Shown: positions 49,509-62,158, counted from the stretch's first letter. The stretch: 64,000 nt of DNA from Prototheca cutis (GCA_002897115.2 BCIH01000010.1:42258-106257), one strand, 5' to 3'. Notes: a model not told the origin generated them from the letters alone. A program made the numbers and translations.

Positions 49509-50800
49509 TCAGTAGGCAGCGACCGCAGGTCTCGTCTTCCGGAAGACGAATACCTCCCGAAGGACAATCTCCTGGACGGCGCCGGCGATGCCTGCTACGG
49601 CCCCGAGCCCTGCCCAGAGGCCCCGGCTCAGTCTGGTCCAGGTGCCGGAGACTTCGGCCCCCGACCACACATGTGGCAGCCCCGGCGGCTTCAGCCCCAG
49701 CACCCCCAGAGACAGCTGACCCACCGACAGCACGCCCGCTGCCAGTGATGCCACGGCTGCGGTGAAGGGGTTTGCCAACGTTGTCGGCGTTGTCGGTGGC
49801 GGCGGGGTCGGCACGCCCGGCCCTGATCCAACGAAGTCTCCCGACAGGTCCAACTGTCGCCGCCGGATCTGCTCGGCACTCAGGTCCCTGCCAAAACGCG
49901 GCGCTGGGTGCGAGGGCGGCAGCGGCGACACGAAGCCGGCCTTGCCGGCCAGTGCCAGCCTGCTCCCGGGAGGGCTCTCCTCTCCAGGCTGTAAGTAACG
50001 GCGGGTGGGGCATATGGCCAGAGTGATGGTGGTGCTTTGAAAGTGTGGCTACCGCGCCATGTTCATCCACCAACTTTGCGGTTCTGCTGGTCAGGCACGC
50101 TCTTGCACGACCCACCCGGCACACAGAGACACACAGACTCGGGCCGTCCAGCAAGACCAAGCAACCCCCAAAAACCTTCCAGTCACACACACCTTGGTGG
50201 TTGCCGGCGAGACTGCCGAAATGTAGCTTCCCACCGTGGATGCAGGGCTGCCCATGGGAGTCTCAAAGGTCGAATGCCCATCCTCCCATGGTGCCCCACC
50301 CGTCGATCTCCCACTGCCGCCACGGTGGCTCTCCTGCACCGAGTGAATCAAGTCGAGTGCACAGGGCATTGGTGGAATGTCGTCAGAGATGTAATGGGTT
50401 CATGATGTGGACCAGACACCAGTGGCGCCGCCGCTGCACAAGCTGCCCAGGTGTCCCCTTGCACAGGCGCGGGGCAAGACCCCGCCCCTTTCTAGTGGTC
50501 GCAGGATGGGAGTGGCCCAACAACAGCCAGAAAACTCAGATCCCACCTCTCTCGGTCCTGCCGCGTCCTCTAAGACGATCCTTTGGAGCCTTGCAGCATG
50601 TGTGTGACGGCGAGCAGTCCTGCGGGAGGTCGAGGTGGCGGGGGGTGCTGGGACCGCGGGCATCTCAGCCCGCAACTGCTCAGCGGCCCCACGGGTCGGA
50701 GGGCCAACCCATCCTTCCCCGGTCCTACCAGCAGAGCCACTTGGAATACAGAAACACCCAGATCGACTTGCCTGTTCCGCTCGTAATACTTGCTCAACAT
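49509..50800 (-). CDS. Unknown protein with C-terminal hydrophobic segments
   Basis: Model: exons 50800-50772, 50619-50547, 50333-50193, 49988-49509; 240 aa. I do not recognise the family. The N terminus is short and basic (MLSKYYERNRTARRHTHAAR). The middle is Gly/Ser/Pro-rich and probably disordered, with KAGFVSPLPP and LSAEQIRRRQLDLSGDF. The C-terminal third has two hydrophobic stretches, NPFTAAVASLAAGVLSVGQL and GLWAGLGAVAGIAGAVQEIV, before a short tail ending RPAVAAY. It may be a membrane-anchored protein, perhaps of an organelle. The first intron uses a GCAAGT donor, and the first two exons are small, so the 5' part is tentative, while the last two exons are well supported by phase. Confidence 0.5.
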
Positions 50801-51711
50801 AGCGTTGATTGGGCGGGGAGGGGTGCCTGGTGGGGAAACAATGGACGGGCCCGGGAGAGGGCACGGATAATGGCCTAGCCCAGGTTGCCTGCCCAGAGGC
50901 ACTTCGGGCTCGAGAGCCGCAGAGAGCGAGGGTGTGCACGAAAATGTCAAGGAGGATCTTGCCAGCCAGCTAAGCGACCGACCGCGATTCGTTGCCATGC
51001 CGCAGATTCCGCGCCATGCCAATCTGTTGGACTCAGGACCACCAATCGGTCGGGCTACCGGCACCCCACCGAAGGCGGGGGATCCGAGGTGATCGCGGCC
51101 CAAACTGCACAGGCTCCAGTCCAGGCTCTATGGAAAAATCTTGCGAGACAGAATTGCCCTGAATGGCCGGCTCCGGGCACGAGGAATTTGAACGAACGGG
51201 CCTGCTGTTGCGGGGTGGCCCCGTGATCGTTTCGTAGAGGTTCCGCCCCTCCCCTCCGGCGGTGGTCATNGGGTGGAGATACAAGGCCCGGTGGGACCAA
51301 ACGAGAGCACACGACACTCGGGATAGCAAACGCGTCCACTTCTTTCAAGGTTCACTGCGCAAAATCATATTGATTGACAACTTTTTGACAACCCTCAAGG
51401 CCTGGCCGTGTTGTTTGCGTTGCAGGCTCGACTGGGCATTCTGTGTCGGGGTGGCTGACCGGACCGTGTCACATCCCAGCGCAGCTTTGCTGCAAGACTC
51501 GCGGCGACCCTGAGAACCCTTTGAAACGCTCATTTCAATCGAGCTTTGACTGTGGCGCTGCAGAGGGGCTATAGCGCTCTCTGGAGTCGCGGCTTACGTG
51601 CCGTCTCGTGCGCACCTTGCCTTTCCGGCCCATCCCCCGCTCCTGCCAGTGACCTGCACGCCTGCTCGGCTGTAGAAACCCTGGCTTGTGGAGGGCGCTG
51701 GTCGACGGCGG
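50801..51711. promoter_or_regulatory. Divergent spacer, unknown membrane protein / unknown disordered protein
   Basis: A 911-bp region between divergent starts. It contains T-loop-like and anticodon-loop-like strings near 51030-51200 that do not fold into a tRNA. No gene supported. Confidence 0.4.
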
Positions 51712-53185
51712 ATGGTGGACGAGCCGAGCCTGGCACCGCAATGGCTTCGGGAGAGGAAGCTGGCACCCAGGGTGCCCTCCACCACCACCACCGCCAAACG
51801 TGCGCCAGAGGCCGCATGCCCGGGGCCCGGGCCCGGGGTGGTTAAAGTTGGCTTCATCACCGCATGGGCTGTGACAGTGGATGTCAATTGCGTTGGGCGC
51901 GAAAGGCATGAGTCTTAGATTTGCGTCGTCCTCTCTGGTTGTGCAGGTGCAGAGGAGACAGCGCAAGCTACGTCAGGCCGTGAGTCAACGTTTAAGCCGC
52001 GGTTCTCGGACCGATCCCTGGGTACTGGTGGTGGGGCCAAGGTTGCAGACTTTCGGTCAAGCCTGCCGGGCGATGCCAGGACGTACAGGCCTCCGGGCGT
52101 GGGCTCGGGTCGTGGGGACCGGCTCGAGCCTGGGTGTCCTTCACCGGCGAACAAACAGGTGGCGACGCCGGATGATCCCCGGCAGATGACGCACCGTCTG
52201 GTGCGTGGTGGTGATGTTTTCTTGTTCCTTGACCGTTTTTGAGCTCAATGGGTGGGGTTGGCTGGGACGTGGGGCTTCATGGCCGGCAGGCATTCTGCAG
52301 CATGGTGGCAGCTCGGTGCAGGGCCCATAAGTTGGCTGCTATCCACTACAATGTGCCTTGCAGGCGTGGCAGGACGCGTCGTGGGCATCCAAGCCGTCGG
52401 CTCTGCTCGCTCCGAGCGCGGGCAGGGGTGTGGAAAAGGAGGTGCCTGGAGCCGGCACTCGTACGGTGCCTGGTACCCCAACGACGGTGCCTGCAGCCGG
52501 TGGCCCAACCAGCGGGGCATGGGCTGCACTGGCGTCCAAGCCGGCCGCGAGTGGAACTGCCCCGGGCAGGCAACGCACAGCACCGGGGGCCGAGGTGACA
52601 CTCGGCGCCGCGCTGGATGCTCGACAGGCAAAGCTTGTCCCGATCGTTCCCGGGAACACCGGCTGGCGGTCGGGCAAAGCGGGGGGGGCCAGGCACGGCC
52701 TTGCTGGCGCTGCGCTGGGCGCCCGCGGCATTGGCCAGCCTGCGGCGATGAGTCTCAAGACCACGAGTGGGGTTTCGGTGCGGACAGCCGCCGGGATACC
52801 TGCCTCGGGCACCGGCGGTGGCATGGTGGTCATGAGCCTGAAAACCAAGCCCAAGCCAGCAGGCCACAGCAATGGGGTTTTCGGAGAACAGAATGCAGGA
52901 CGTGAGGCGCCGTTGCCGGGTGCAGGATCCCTGATTCCGGCCACGCCAATTCCCAGTGTGGTGCCAGAGGATGTTGCATCTGGCATGCCAGTGGACCCAA
53001 CGGCAACCGAGCAGGGCAGCCTATCTGGAGGCGGCGGCGAGGCGAGCGCACCGACACCAACGCCTTCGGAGGCGATCTCTTTGGCAGGCGTGGCCGGTCC
53101 GGCACACTCGCAGCGCTCGCAGGAAGAGCTTCTGGCCGACCTGGACCTCTCTGCCTTTGGCTTCATCGAGTCTGATGCCGATTGA
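51712..53185 (+). CDS. Unknown, largely disordered protein with PSLAPQWLR N-terminal motif
   Basis: Model: exons 51712-51837, 51955-52158, 52364-53185; 383 aa. The start MVDEPSLAPQWLRERKLAP resembles the N-terminal P-x-L-x-P-[EQ]-WLR motif I recall from uncharacterised plant proteins; this is weak. Exon 2 has TFKPRFSDRSLGTGG and RTYRPPGVGSGRGD. Exon 3 begins AWQDASWASKPSALLAPS and is rich in Gly, Ala, Pro, Thr and Val, with repeated MSLKTT/MSLKTK segments and an acidic C terminus, LLADLDLSAFGFIESDAD. No folded domain is seen. The exon 2 acceptor (CAGAG|GAG) is chosen to keep frame; the CAG six bases earlier would not. Codon composition looks genuine in exon 3. Confidence 0.5.
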
Positions 53186-53759
53186 TCGATCGATTGATTG
53201 ACGTGGCGAGAAGCGCCGGGAGAAGGCGCCCAGCCTGAGCGACTGATCGCATTGCAATTGAATGCCTCCCACAAAGGCGAAGTGGACAGCACCACGCTGT
53301 GATACATGTCTGTGGATGGGGTGCTTGTGCTGGTGGCAGTGACTCCCATGCTTGACATTCCCACCGACCACCGGGCTCCCCTGCACCCAACTCCATTCCT
53401 GGGTGGTGCGGTTGGGTCAAGACAACCAACCGGCCCCCATGCTCCCGACCCCACGCCTTCTTTTTTGTCTGCGAGTTATGCAGTGCATTCATCTTGTACG
53501 GCATTGATTTGTCGAGCTTGTTGTCAAAGGGCCACCTTTGCTGCGCAACCACCATCATAATGCCACCAGGCGCTGGAGCTGCCTAGGCTGCTGCCGTCAA
53601 AAGTGATCTGGCCTCGGGCCCCAAGGCCACGCACCATCCTGGGGCTCCCGCATTGCACTTCGCCACACCTGTAATGGTCGGTTTCAAGCGCACATGATTT
53701 TTACGTGATGGTGTGAGTTCGAGCGGCTGGTCGAGGGTGGCATCCCAGGGCCTGCCGCG
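53186..53759. other. Spacer between unknown disordered protein and WDR20-like gene
   Basis: A 574-bp region between plus-strand genes. No gene, RNA or repeat supported. Confidence 0.45.
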
Positions 53760-55853
53760 ATGCTGGGCACCGTGGGCTTGCGGACCCCGGAGGGTCGGTG
53801 GCAGGTGGTGGGCGACCGGCGCCCCTCCGCCTCTTTCAACCCCGACTGTCCCAGTCACTGCGTGATGTGCAGGTTGCCCGGGCGCAGGGACCCCCTGGCC
53901 GTGATCAATGCCGGCCGGGCCCTCCTGCTCGGAACCATGACCGGAGAGTGGAGGGCCCTGGAGCTGCCCCATGGCACGGGCACGTCGTCATCATCGTCTG
54001 CTGCTGCTGCAAGCGCCACCGTGGTCCACCCCTCCTGTGTGGCCTTCACCCCAGAGTCTGGAGATGGGCACGATCTGCTGGTAGGGCTCAGCACGGGCGA
54101 GATCCTTCTGTTCTCGCTGGCGGTACTGGCCGCCCTGGCACAGGGCGCTCGCCCGACCGCGGCCACCACGTACAATGACGGCGCCGTCGCGCCGGCCCGT
54201 TCGCGCTGCCTGTCGCTGCAGTGGATCCAAGGCACGGCTGGCGGGAGCTTTGTGGCGACCCATGCAGACGGCAGCGTCTGCGTGCATCACAGGGTATGTA
54301 TGGATGGATTGTGTTGATTGGGGGTGAGGGTTCCCCGCCCATTGCATCGTTATCCCTTTCTGTTGTGCGTTTGTGTGTGGTGGGCGCTTCCCCGTCAAAA
54401 CACCTGCTCCCGGCACCCTGAATTTCCTACAAATCAGATGCTGGGCCGGAGCTCGGACCTGCGGCTGCTGAGTCGGTCAAACAGCGAAGTGGCGCTGGCG
54501 GCGCCGGCGAGCAGCCGGCTGGCTTCNCCGGGCCATGGGGGCGCGGCGGTGCTGGCCCACATGGCGCCAGGCGGCGACGTCCTGGCGCTCGCCGGCCGGG
54601 ACGGACGGCTGACGCTGCATCGCTACCCGGGCGGCGACTGCTTTGCAGGGTTCAAGGTGTGGGTCGGGGTTTTGCGATGGGTAAGGGAGGAGAGCGCTGG
54701 CTATACCGTCACCTGCAAAACAACAGCAGCACTCCTTTCTGCCTGTCAGTCTGCCTGAACATGATGCTCACTGCAGTTTGATCAACGTGCCAGTGCTCGA
54801 CGCTCGGTCCTTGTCGGTCCCTCGTCGCTGATCCAGCTCCAAAACATCTCCGACACCAACAACCCAGACCACCCAACATCCCACCCAAGTAGAGCTACTA
54901 TGGCGCGCTGACATGCCTGGCCTGGAGTGCCGACGGCGCCCTGGTGGCTGCGGGCGGGGAGGATGACCTCATCACCGTGTATGACGTCACAGCAGGGCAA
55001 GTTGTCGCCGTATGTCAGGGGCACACCTCCTGGGTAGCGGGCGTCGCATTTGATCCCTGGTAGGAGCTGGTGGGACGGCGCTCTTTCTTTTTGCAATTTT
55101 TTGGGTGGGTGCTGGTGGGGAATGGTTCCAAGATGGTTGGCCGGCCTTGCATCCCTCAAAAGAAACAAAACACTACATACATCCTCTTCGAGACCTAGTA
55201 CAACCCTCGAAATGTCGATGCGCACCACGTCCACGCTCACCACTCCACAGGGCAAGCAGTGCGCACCAGGGACAGGACCCCGGTCCCGGAAGTACCTCAC
55301 CACGGCCACGACCCGCCATGACGACCTACCGCCTGGTTTCTGTGAGCCAGGACTGTCATTTGGCGATGTGGAATGTCCAGGTACCATGCAGGGACAAGGA
55401 CGGTTCACCTGGTTCAGTTAGAAGCGGAGCGAGTTCTGGCCTGCACCGGTCGCCGCCCATCGACCCGGAGCAGCTACGGTCACTGCGGCGGGAGGCACTC
55501 CCACTCATCGCGCCGGTCGTCTCCCAGAGGTGGGGCTGAAGGGGAAGTGGTGTGGAATGGGCAAAGTAGTCATTCCGTCTCTGACTGATATACCAGAACA
55601 TTTTGCGCACACACGCACGCGCACACAAACACACGCGCGCACACGCACGTGCGCGCACAAAAACACACACACACACACCCCTCCTACCCCAATTCCATTG
55701 ACACTCCAATATAAATTCCGTAGAATATCGGCAACACCGCTGTGTGGACTGGCAGTGGGCGAGCTGGAAATGGTGCTCACAACCTTTGGTGGCGGAGCGG
55801 TGGTACTGTCCCGTCGCAGCATTCAGAACAGGGCCCCGGCCACAAATTGCTGA
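53760..55853 (+). CDS. WDR20-like WD40-repeat protein (DMWD/CreC family)
   Basis: Exons 53760-54293, 54438-54656, 54893-55059, 55251-55529 and 55724-55853 give 442 aa. In fungi and animals this family activates USP12/USP46-type deubiquitinases. Matches to the family order: CVAFTPESGDGHDLLVGLSTGEILLFS, LSLQWIQGTAGGSFVATHADGSV, LALAGRDGRLTLHRY, SYYGALTCLAWSADGALVAAGGEDDLITVYD, GHTSWVAGVAFDPW, YRLVSVSQDCHLAMWNV and the late LPLIAPVVSQRIS strand. (Each string is a separate WD blade.) It is shorter than animal WDR20 because the Ser-rich insert before the last blade is small. One N (54527) lies in exon 2. The start codon is the first ATG of exon 1. Confidence 0.88.
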
Positions 55854-56185
55854 CTCCTGCGTCGAGCTCACAAGAAACTCTTGCCTGGGATTTCTGCTAC
55901 CATTTGACGCTGTGCGACCCTTTGACTATTGACTGAAACCTTGCCTTTGAAACATACCCCCTAGCCTTCAAGAAGTGAATGGAGCTCGTCTGAACGACTG
56001 ATCTTGAACGCAAGCAAAGAGTAGTGGTGTGGCGTGCACCAGCGAGTTGCCATGATGGGACCCATGGGATGGGGCACTTGCATGCATATTGACATGAAAG
56101 GCCCCCATGTGTGTCCGTTCCATCCGGGCATTGCTCTACTGCTTTGCTCACTCGTCACGCCAACAGACGCACGCTCATCCATCAA
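55854..56185. other. Convergent 3' spacer, WDR20-like / DDX1
   Basis: A 332-bp region between convergent stops. Nothing further seen. Confidence 0.45.
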
Positions 56186-56619
56186 TCACTCTTTGAGAGG
56201 GGCGATGGCATCCAGATCCGACTGCAGAGATGCCACCTCGCTCCACCTCCGCTTGAGCCCGAAAAAGCTAGCCTGGGCCTCCTTCTCCAGCCGGGCCAGT
56301 GCGGCCAGGGCCGGCTGCACGGCTGCCAGGCGGATGAGTAGCGCCTCGCGTGCTGCGGGGTCATCCCCCGGGGCCGTGCCACCGTACCCGGCCTTGAGAC
56401 GCTCGGCGATGGCGGGGGGCAGGGCAAGGTCGGCCGGCAGCCGCTGCACCTCCTGGCGCAACCGCTTCTCCACCGCCTGTTGCAGTTGGGTGATCGTTGT
56501 GGTCTGTTTCTTTTTTTCTTTCACGTCAGTCACGACAGTCCACCAGGCAACAAAGATGGACTCTTTCCAACCCCCCCCCCCCCCCCCCCCCCCCCCCCAA
56601 AAAAAAGGGCCCCTTCCCC

Positions 56620-56651
<32 letters not shown>

Positions 56652-59600
56652 AATTAAAATAAAATAAAATAAAAAATTCCCCAACGGATCCACAGCCCTG
56701 TAATCTCACCTTGAGCAGTCCTGGCTCGTCCATCCAGATGGTCTGGCCGCCCTTGTGGTCGTTTGTCTGTGTATTTTCTTGGGTGGGGTTTTGCCAGGGT
56801 TTTTGGCCTTTCCCGCTGGCATACCACACCTTTTCCGGCACCGAGGCCACCAGGGAAACGGCCAGACCCAGAGCATCGGCGCGGCCAACGCGCCCCACGC
56901 GATGGACATAGTCCTCTGTCCGATCAGGCAATGTCATGTTGACCACAAATGGCAAGCCCTGGGATTGGGGGTCTCGGGTCATCGTTTGGGGTTCCGGTGG
57001 AGAGTCGGGTCAGGGGGCTGGATTGGCGTTGGAAATCACCGCAGGGCGGGTGCGATAAATGGGTGGAGGCGGAAAGAGCCACTCTTTTTTCCCCAAGCCA
57101 CAAAATCCCTCCCTGCTGGCCAGCTTCCACTGACCAGCTTCCTCGACCGCTCACCTGGATGTCCAGGCCGCGGGCGGCGACGTCAGTGGCGATGAGGAAC
57201 CGGATTTCGCCGGCCTTGAAGGCGGCCAATGCCGCTCGCCGCTCATCCATGCTCCGTTGCCCGGCCAGTACCGCACACGAGTACGCATTGCCCACAGTCT
57301 GGCCCCCTGCATTGTGTTGGAGCATGTGTTGGATGGGGAGCTTTGTGGTCGGGTGCTTGGAGCCGACAGGGCATGTGGATTCTGCTCCCATCATGCCCTC
57401 CTCCACTGCCCGGTTCCTGGCCTTCCCAGGCCACTCTCACCTCCCAGCTTGACGAGGAATCGTTCCAGGTGGTCGCAGTCGAGGTTTGTTCGACAGAAGA
57501 TCAGGGCCTGCTCCATCCCCAGTGTGTGGATGCAGCGCTGCAGCAGTCGGGGCTTCAGCTTCTTCACAGCTTCCGACCAGTTCTCCCGCGAGTCCACTTC
57601 AGGACCTGCAGGTGCACATGAACAGGAGGCAGAAGAGATGGGGTACCAGGCTGTCAGTGGGAGAGAATCATCTCCCCCTCTTCTCTACTCTTCTCTCCTT
57701 TCCTTTCCTTGGGGAAAAGGAAGACCCACCATCCCCCCCCCAGAAATAACCCACCAGTCTTGTCAAAGGTGTGGACGCCATCAGTCTGCACCTCTGGTGT
57801 CGTCTGCAGCCAAGACCGGTCCTCCACAGGATTGACTTCGATCACCACATGGTCCACTGCGAATCAGAGAGGTGGACCGATTGTTGGGGACAGGAATACT
57901 CTGGCATGATGACAAGAAGCCCACTTGTTGTACCAACACAGGTGAAGCAAACACGGCACATATAGCAAGCAACAGACCAGTCAACAAATGAACAACCATA
58001 CCGGTGTCTGGGACGGCATCGCGCCCTTTGAGGTCTACGAGAATGGGGTTCTGGCACAGCTCGGCAGCAATCTTCTTGACCTCGGGCGAGTGCAGCGTTG
58101 CGGAGAAGAGCAGCGACTGCAGGCGTACAACGCCCGCACCGGCCTTGGGCATGCGCCGGAACAGCTTGCGAATGGTCTCGATGTTGCCATCGTCCAATAG
58201 TCGGTCTGGGAGGAGGGTAGTTGGCAGTGGTGGTGGGGGGGAAGAGCAATGTGGGTCAAATACTTGCATGCACGCACGTATGTATTGAGTCACTGAGAGA
58301 GAGAGAGCACATGGAAGAGTGTGCATGTGAGTGCCCCCTTCTCTGTAGCCCCACCGGCTTCATCCAGGACGAAAAATCTGATGTCGTCCAGCACCAGTTT
58401 GCCGCTCTCTACAAAGTCAATAATCCGGCCTGGCGGTGGTGTGGGGGTCGATTGGATGCTATTAAAGTAATAGGTTGAATATTTGTTTGAAGAGTTGGTC
58501 ATTGCAGCACAATCTGGTTCAGCAGATTTGTAGCAAACACACTTGGTGCAAGCAAACAAACAAGCACACACAAGGTGGTCTTGACAGCCGGCGGCATGAC
58601 CCAGTCGCACCCATGACTTGCACACACGCTCCACGCTCCCTGCCGCCACACAATCAATCGATACATAAATCAAATAGCTGCCCCTTTCATTCGCAGCGCA
58701 CCTGGTGTTCCCGTCACGACGTCGGCACCCTCGGCAAGAGCCCTTTCCGCGGGCTTGGGACTCACACCGCCCACCAGCAGCACTGCTTCGATCCCTGGGG
58801 CGGGAAGAAACTTGGAAAACAGCTGCACATTCTCATGTGTCTGCTCCGCCAGGTCCCTGCGGTTGGATTATGTTGTTGATCGTGGTTGATGGCCCTGACG
58901 TCGCTATTGCACAAGGCCAGTCCCTGGTCACTAGGTTTTGGTCAAAAAGCTGCTGTCATGGGGATCCGATCAACTGAGCTGGCTGACTCCCTGCCAGGCA
59001 GCTCTTGGCAGCAACGCACATGCACAGACGCATGCACGCACGCAAGCCCAAAGGTCCGCTAGCTCACCGTGTGGGCTCCAGGACGAGCGCCAGTGGTCTC
59101 CGGGGTCCGTGGGCGGGGCCCGCCCCTGGCTCGGGGGGTGGTGCCCAGGCCACCAGGCCAGTATCTGCCTCCGCATCCCCAGACAGCTGGAAGCCTTGGA
59201 ACCCGGCGGGTGGGGGGAAGCGCCAGGGCCTGGCCCCAAAGTTGGCCTCCAGCTCTGCATTCTTCAGGCTGGCCGCCGGGAACAGCGGGGATTGAAGCTT
59301 CTGCGCAGGGCGGTTGGCAGGGGCAAAGCGGGGGTGAGCAGGCCGGTTTGTGATCGTGGCTGTGAGTCCGCACCAGCGGAGTTTGCCAGCCAGAGTTCGG
59401 CAGCGCCGACGCCGTCGTGCGCGCACGTGTGGCGTGTGCGCGTGGTCTCCAGACCCGCAGCAGCTCACGCAAGCAGCAAACACCGACTGCTGCCACTATC
59501 GAACAACCGGCAGCCAAGCCAACAATCCCACCTGGGGAAGCTCAAAAGCAGTGCCAAGGTCTTGTCCATTGACGGAAAACCCAATCCGTCGAGTCCCCCA

Positions 59601-60505
59601 GTCGAGCCGCACCCCCACGACGTCGCCCCGGCCAAAGCTCTTGCCGTAGGGTTCGAAGCCGCCCGCGGTGCTCTTGCGCCCCGTGCCGCCGAATCCCCAG
59701 GACGCGGCATCAGTCCCGATCTCCAGCGCCGCGGCAGGTGCAGCCAGGCCCACGCGGCAAAGACCCTCGTCGCGCACCGTCACCTCGAAGTAGCAGCGCC
59801 GCGCATCTCCAGCCGGTGCCGTGCCCACCGTCGCACGGATGCCACCCCATGCGGACTCGTTCCGTGCCTGGCAGGTCAGGCCCTCAGGGCCGACCGCGAC
59901 GACATCATCCCGGTCCTCGGGGTTCCACGCTGTGGCTAACGGGGCAGCGCCGGCGTCGCCGGCGTCGCCGGCCCGGGCCCTCTTTGCCCCAGGCACCGCT
60001 GCCACGGTCACCGAAGACCCTCGCTGCATCAGCCCCTCCCGGATCTCATGCACGCCCTGGAGCAGCGGCAGGGCAAAGGCCCCCGTCTTGCCGCTCCCCG
60101 TCTCGGCCGCCGCCATGACGTCCCCGCCACCGAGGATGAGGGGGATGGCCTCTGCTTGAATGGCCGTTGGCAGGCTGCATGTGGGGTCGCNGAGTGGTCG
60201 GTCGAAAGACAGCTCTTCTTGTTTTGGAATCAAGTCCTGGGTGGTGACGGATGGTAAGGCACGGTGTCTGGCGCCGGCGAGCATACCGGGTATCACCAAA
60301 ACAGTCCCTGATTGCGGCATCTCCTCTTGATGATGTGACATGTGCGGTCGAACAACAGCAGATGGAACATCTTGGCGTGCGTGCATGCATCCACATGTGC
60401 GCATCAGTCACGTTGAGGCCTCCTGGCCTCAACCCACCTCCATCCAAGGTCCTCCACTCCCCGAATCAGGTCCGGGTGCACGCCCAGCTCCTCGAATGCA
60501 GACAT
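56186..60505 (-). CDS. DDX1: DDX1, DEAD-box RNA helicase with SPRY domain
   Basis: DDX1 acts in RNA processing; in animals it belongs to the tRNA-ligase complex and repairs RNA-DNA hybrids at breaks. Eleven exons (60505-60438, 60174-59532, 59300-59068, 58856-58702, 58429-58355, 58205-58002, 57856-57755, 57605-57441, 57306-57155, 56958-56710, 56503-56186) give 787 aa. Motifs: [30 protein letters not shown] (I), then the SPRY insert ([22 protein letters not shown]-type) unique to DDX1, [14 protein letters not shown] (split by intron 5), [36 protein letters not shown] and [11 protein letters not shown]. The segment after VWY, with its Gln/Asn-rich run, is longer than in animals and could hide an unspliced intron. 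Intron 10 has long C tracts. Confidence 0.96.
56571..56640. repeat. C28-A8-C25 tract in DDX1 intron 10
   Basis: Two long C runs on plus (G in the transcript) around an A run and GGGCCCCTT, followed by an A-rich stretch. Confidence 0.9.
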
Positions 60506-61023
60506 CGTGCACTTGCGGGACCCCTAATGCACGCAATATCTAAGCGGCACGCTGCATGGACTCGTGCCAGGAGCTTGCGGCGTGCGGCTGCCCGGCGGGG
60601 GGCCCCGCTTGCCGCCGACACGCTAGATGTCGACGGGACCTGTGGGGGCTGCCTCTCTCAGCTTTGCTACTGATCCAAATTAATATTTACAATGATGCTG
60701 TCGGTATCAAAGTTGCAAGGAAGAGTTTGTGCAGGAATGACAAACGCAGCACATCGACTTCTCGTCCAGCCCAAATGCAGGACTTTGTTCGGTGCGCTTT
60801 GGGGACATGAACGGTGTTCCTCCAGATTGGAGTGCGGGCACGGCCCCAAAGGAGGAGACTTGAGCGGCCCACCACAGGAGCAGCCCCAGCATCCAGAAAG
60901 CGGCACNTAGAATGTTGTACACAAACGCGAGACACACAAATAAAACCGTTCTCCGACTCGAGCGCTCGGCAGCGGAGCACCCTGTACCACGCCGACCGCC
61001 CGCTACCCACCGAACGGTCATCA
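60506..61023. other. Spacer between MMADHC 3' end and DDX1 5' end
   Basis: A 518-bp region, both flanking genes on minus. It holds a TGTAA at 60687-60691 (minus) for the upstream gene and probably the DDX1 promoter. One N at 60907. Confidence 0.45.
60687..60691 (-). promoter_or_regulatory. TGTAA candidate polyadenylation signal of the MMADHC gene
   Basis: TGTAA on minus in an AT-rich patch, about 330 nt past the stop. Confidence 0.4.
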
Positions 61024-62158
61024 TCACCACGCTGTGGTCGCTGCCTCCGGTGCGGCCAGCAGAGCTTGGCGGTGAACACTCCCCCCGCAGCAGGTACAGA
61101 TCGGGGTCCGTTTGGGCGTAAGAGAGGCCAGGGCCCTCGCCCAGGCTTCCTCTACCTCGGCCAGCGGAGCCTTCGCAAAGACGGAAGCCGGGTACACCGC
61201 ACTGCCCCAGGCCGGGTGCAGCGCAATCTTGCAGCAGCCTGCGTTTTGCACGCGGAATCCGCCCAGCGCCGCCAGCCCGGCCACCTCATCGTAGACCCCG
61301 GCGCAGCTGCGGTGCACCATGGGCAGGCCGGAGCTGGGGTCCACCCAATCCGCCCAGTAGCCCCGCGATTGGAGCTGCCCCGTCACAAACTTGGCCAGGT
61401 GGAAAAACTGCACCAGAGCGAGGGTATTTGTTATGGCGTCTGAGAAAGGATCAGCATCGAGGTTGGTGCTGGCTGGGAGGACAGAAAGCTGGTGTGCAGC
61501 TGCTGGATCAGCCGATTTCTGTACCGGCAATGCACCCCCGACACGGCATGCTCTCCTGCAGTCCTCCATGGCTCAGCAAGCTTTCCACGCACCCGGTGCA
61601 GCAGGCGGTCCTTCTCGGCGTCCACCTCGCGGCCCCGGCCCAGCGGGTCGACTCGGGCCCGCTGGCAGGTGATCAGGACGACCATGTCTGCATGCGTGGG
61701 GGTGCAGAACGGTTGTCGGACACTGCTTCTGGAGCAGGCGTTCTGCCTTGCTGCCCAAGAGCACGGTTCAATGGCCTCGGAACGATCACGGAAACCAGCC
61801 AAAGCACCTGACACGTCCACTCCGGGGAAGACAGACGAGACTTCGTCGCGGATGCGCCGCGGGATGCCTGCGCGTGCTGACCAGGTGCTGTTACGACACT
61901 GTAGGGCCGGGGCCCATGGCCATGGGCCAGTATGTCCCATACTTAGCACCTGCCCCCCGGCCTGAACCTGCGTACAGAAAGTTCTGTCGAGTTGCCCAGG
62001 CCCTACCCACCCGGTCTACCAAAACACCGTTCGTTCAGGGAACCCGCACATGACGTACCATGAAAGGTGGCTTCAATCTCGTCGCCGTCCGCTCGGTCCA
62101 CGGACGGGACAGTGACCCGGCGCCATCCTTGCGCAATGTTTGGGAGCACCCGGGGCAT
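61024..62158 (-). CDS. MMADHC: MMADHC (CblD), cobalamin trafficking protein
   Basis: CblD hands processed cobalamin to methionine synthase and methylmalonyl-CoA mutase. Exons 62158-62059, 61867-61808, 61687-61593 and 61407-61024 give 212 aa. The diagnostic block SRGYWADWVDPSSGLPMV is followed by VQNAGCCKIALHPAWGSAVYP, matching the human EGYWADFIDPSSGL ... LGCCKV ... LWGTHV region. Upstream, VSSVFPGVDVSG and DMVVLITCQRARVD correspond to the strand before it. The N terminus lacks the long extension of animal MMADHC and no presequence is evident. The C-terminal 45 residues (LASLTPKRTPICTCCGG...) have no counterpart I know. The gene implies cobalamin use, for example a B12-dependent methionine synthase or mutase elsewhere in the genome. 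Confidence 0.9.

Noticed and set aside
51020..51200. tRNA-like strings on either strand (TTCAAAT loop and a CTCAGGA loop)
   Set aside because: The flanking bases do not form a T stem, anticodon stem or matching acceptor in normal or permuted order.
58355..58370. DDX1 motif II apparently mutated to DEAG
   Set aside because: An intron splits the codon; splicing to the next exon restores DEAD.
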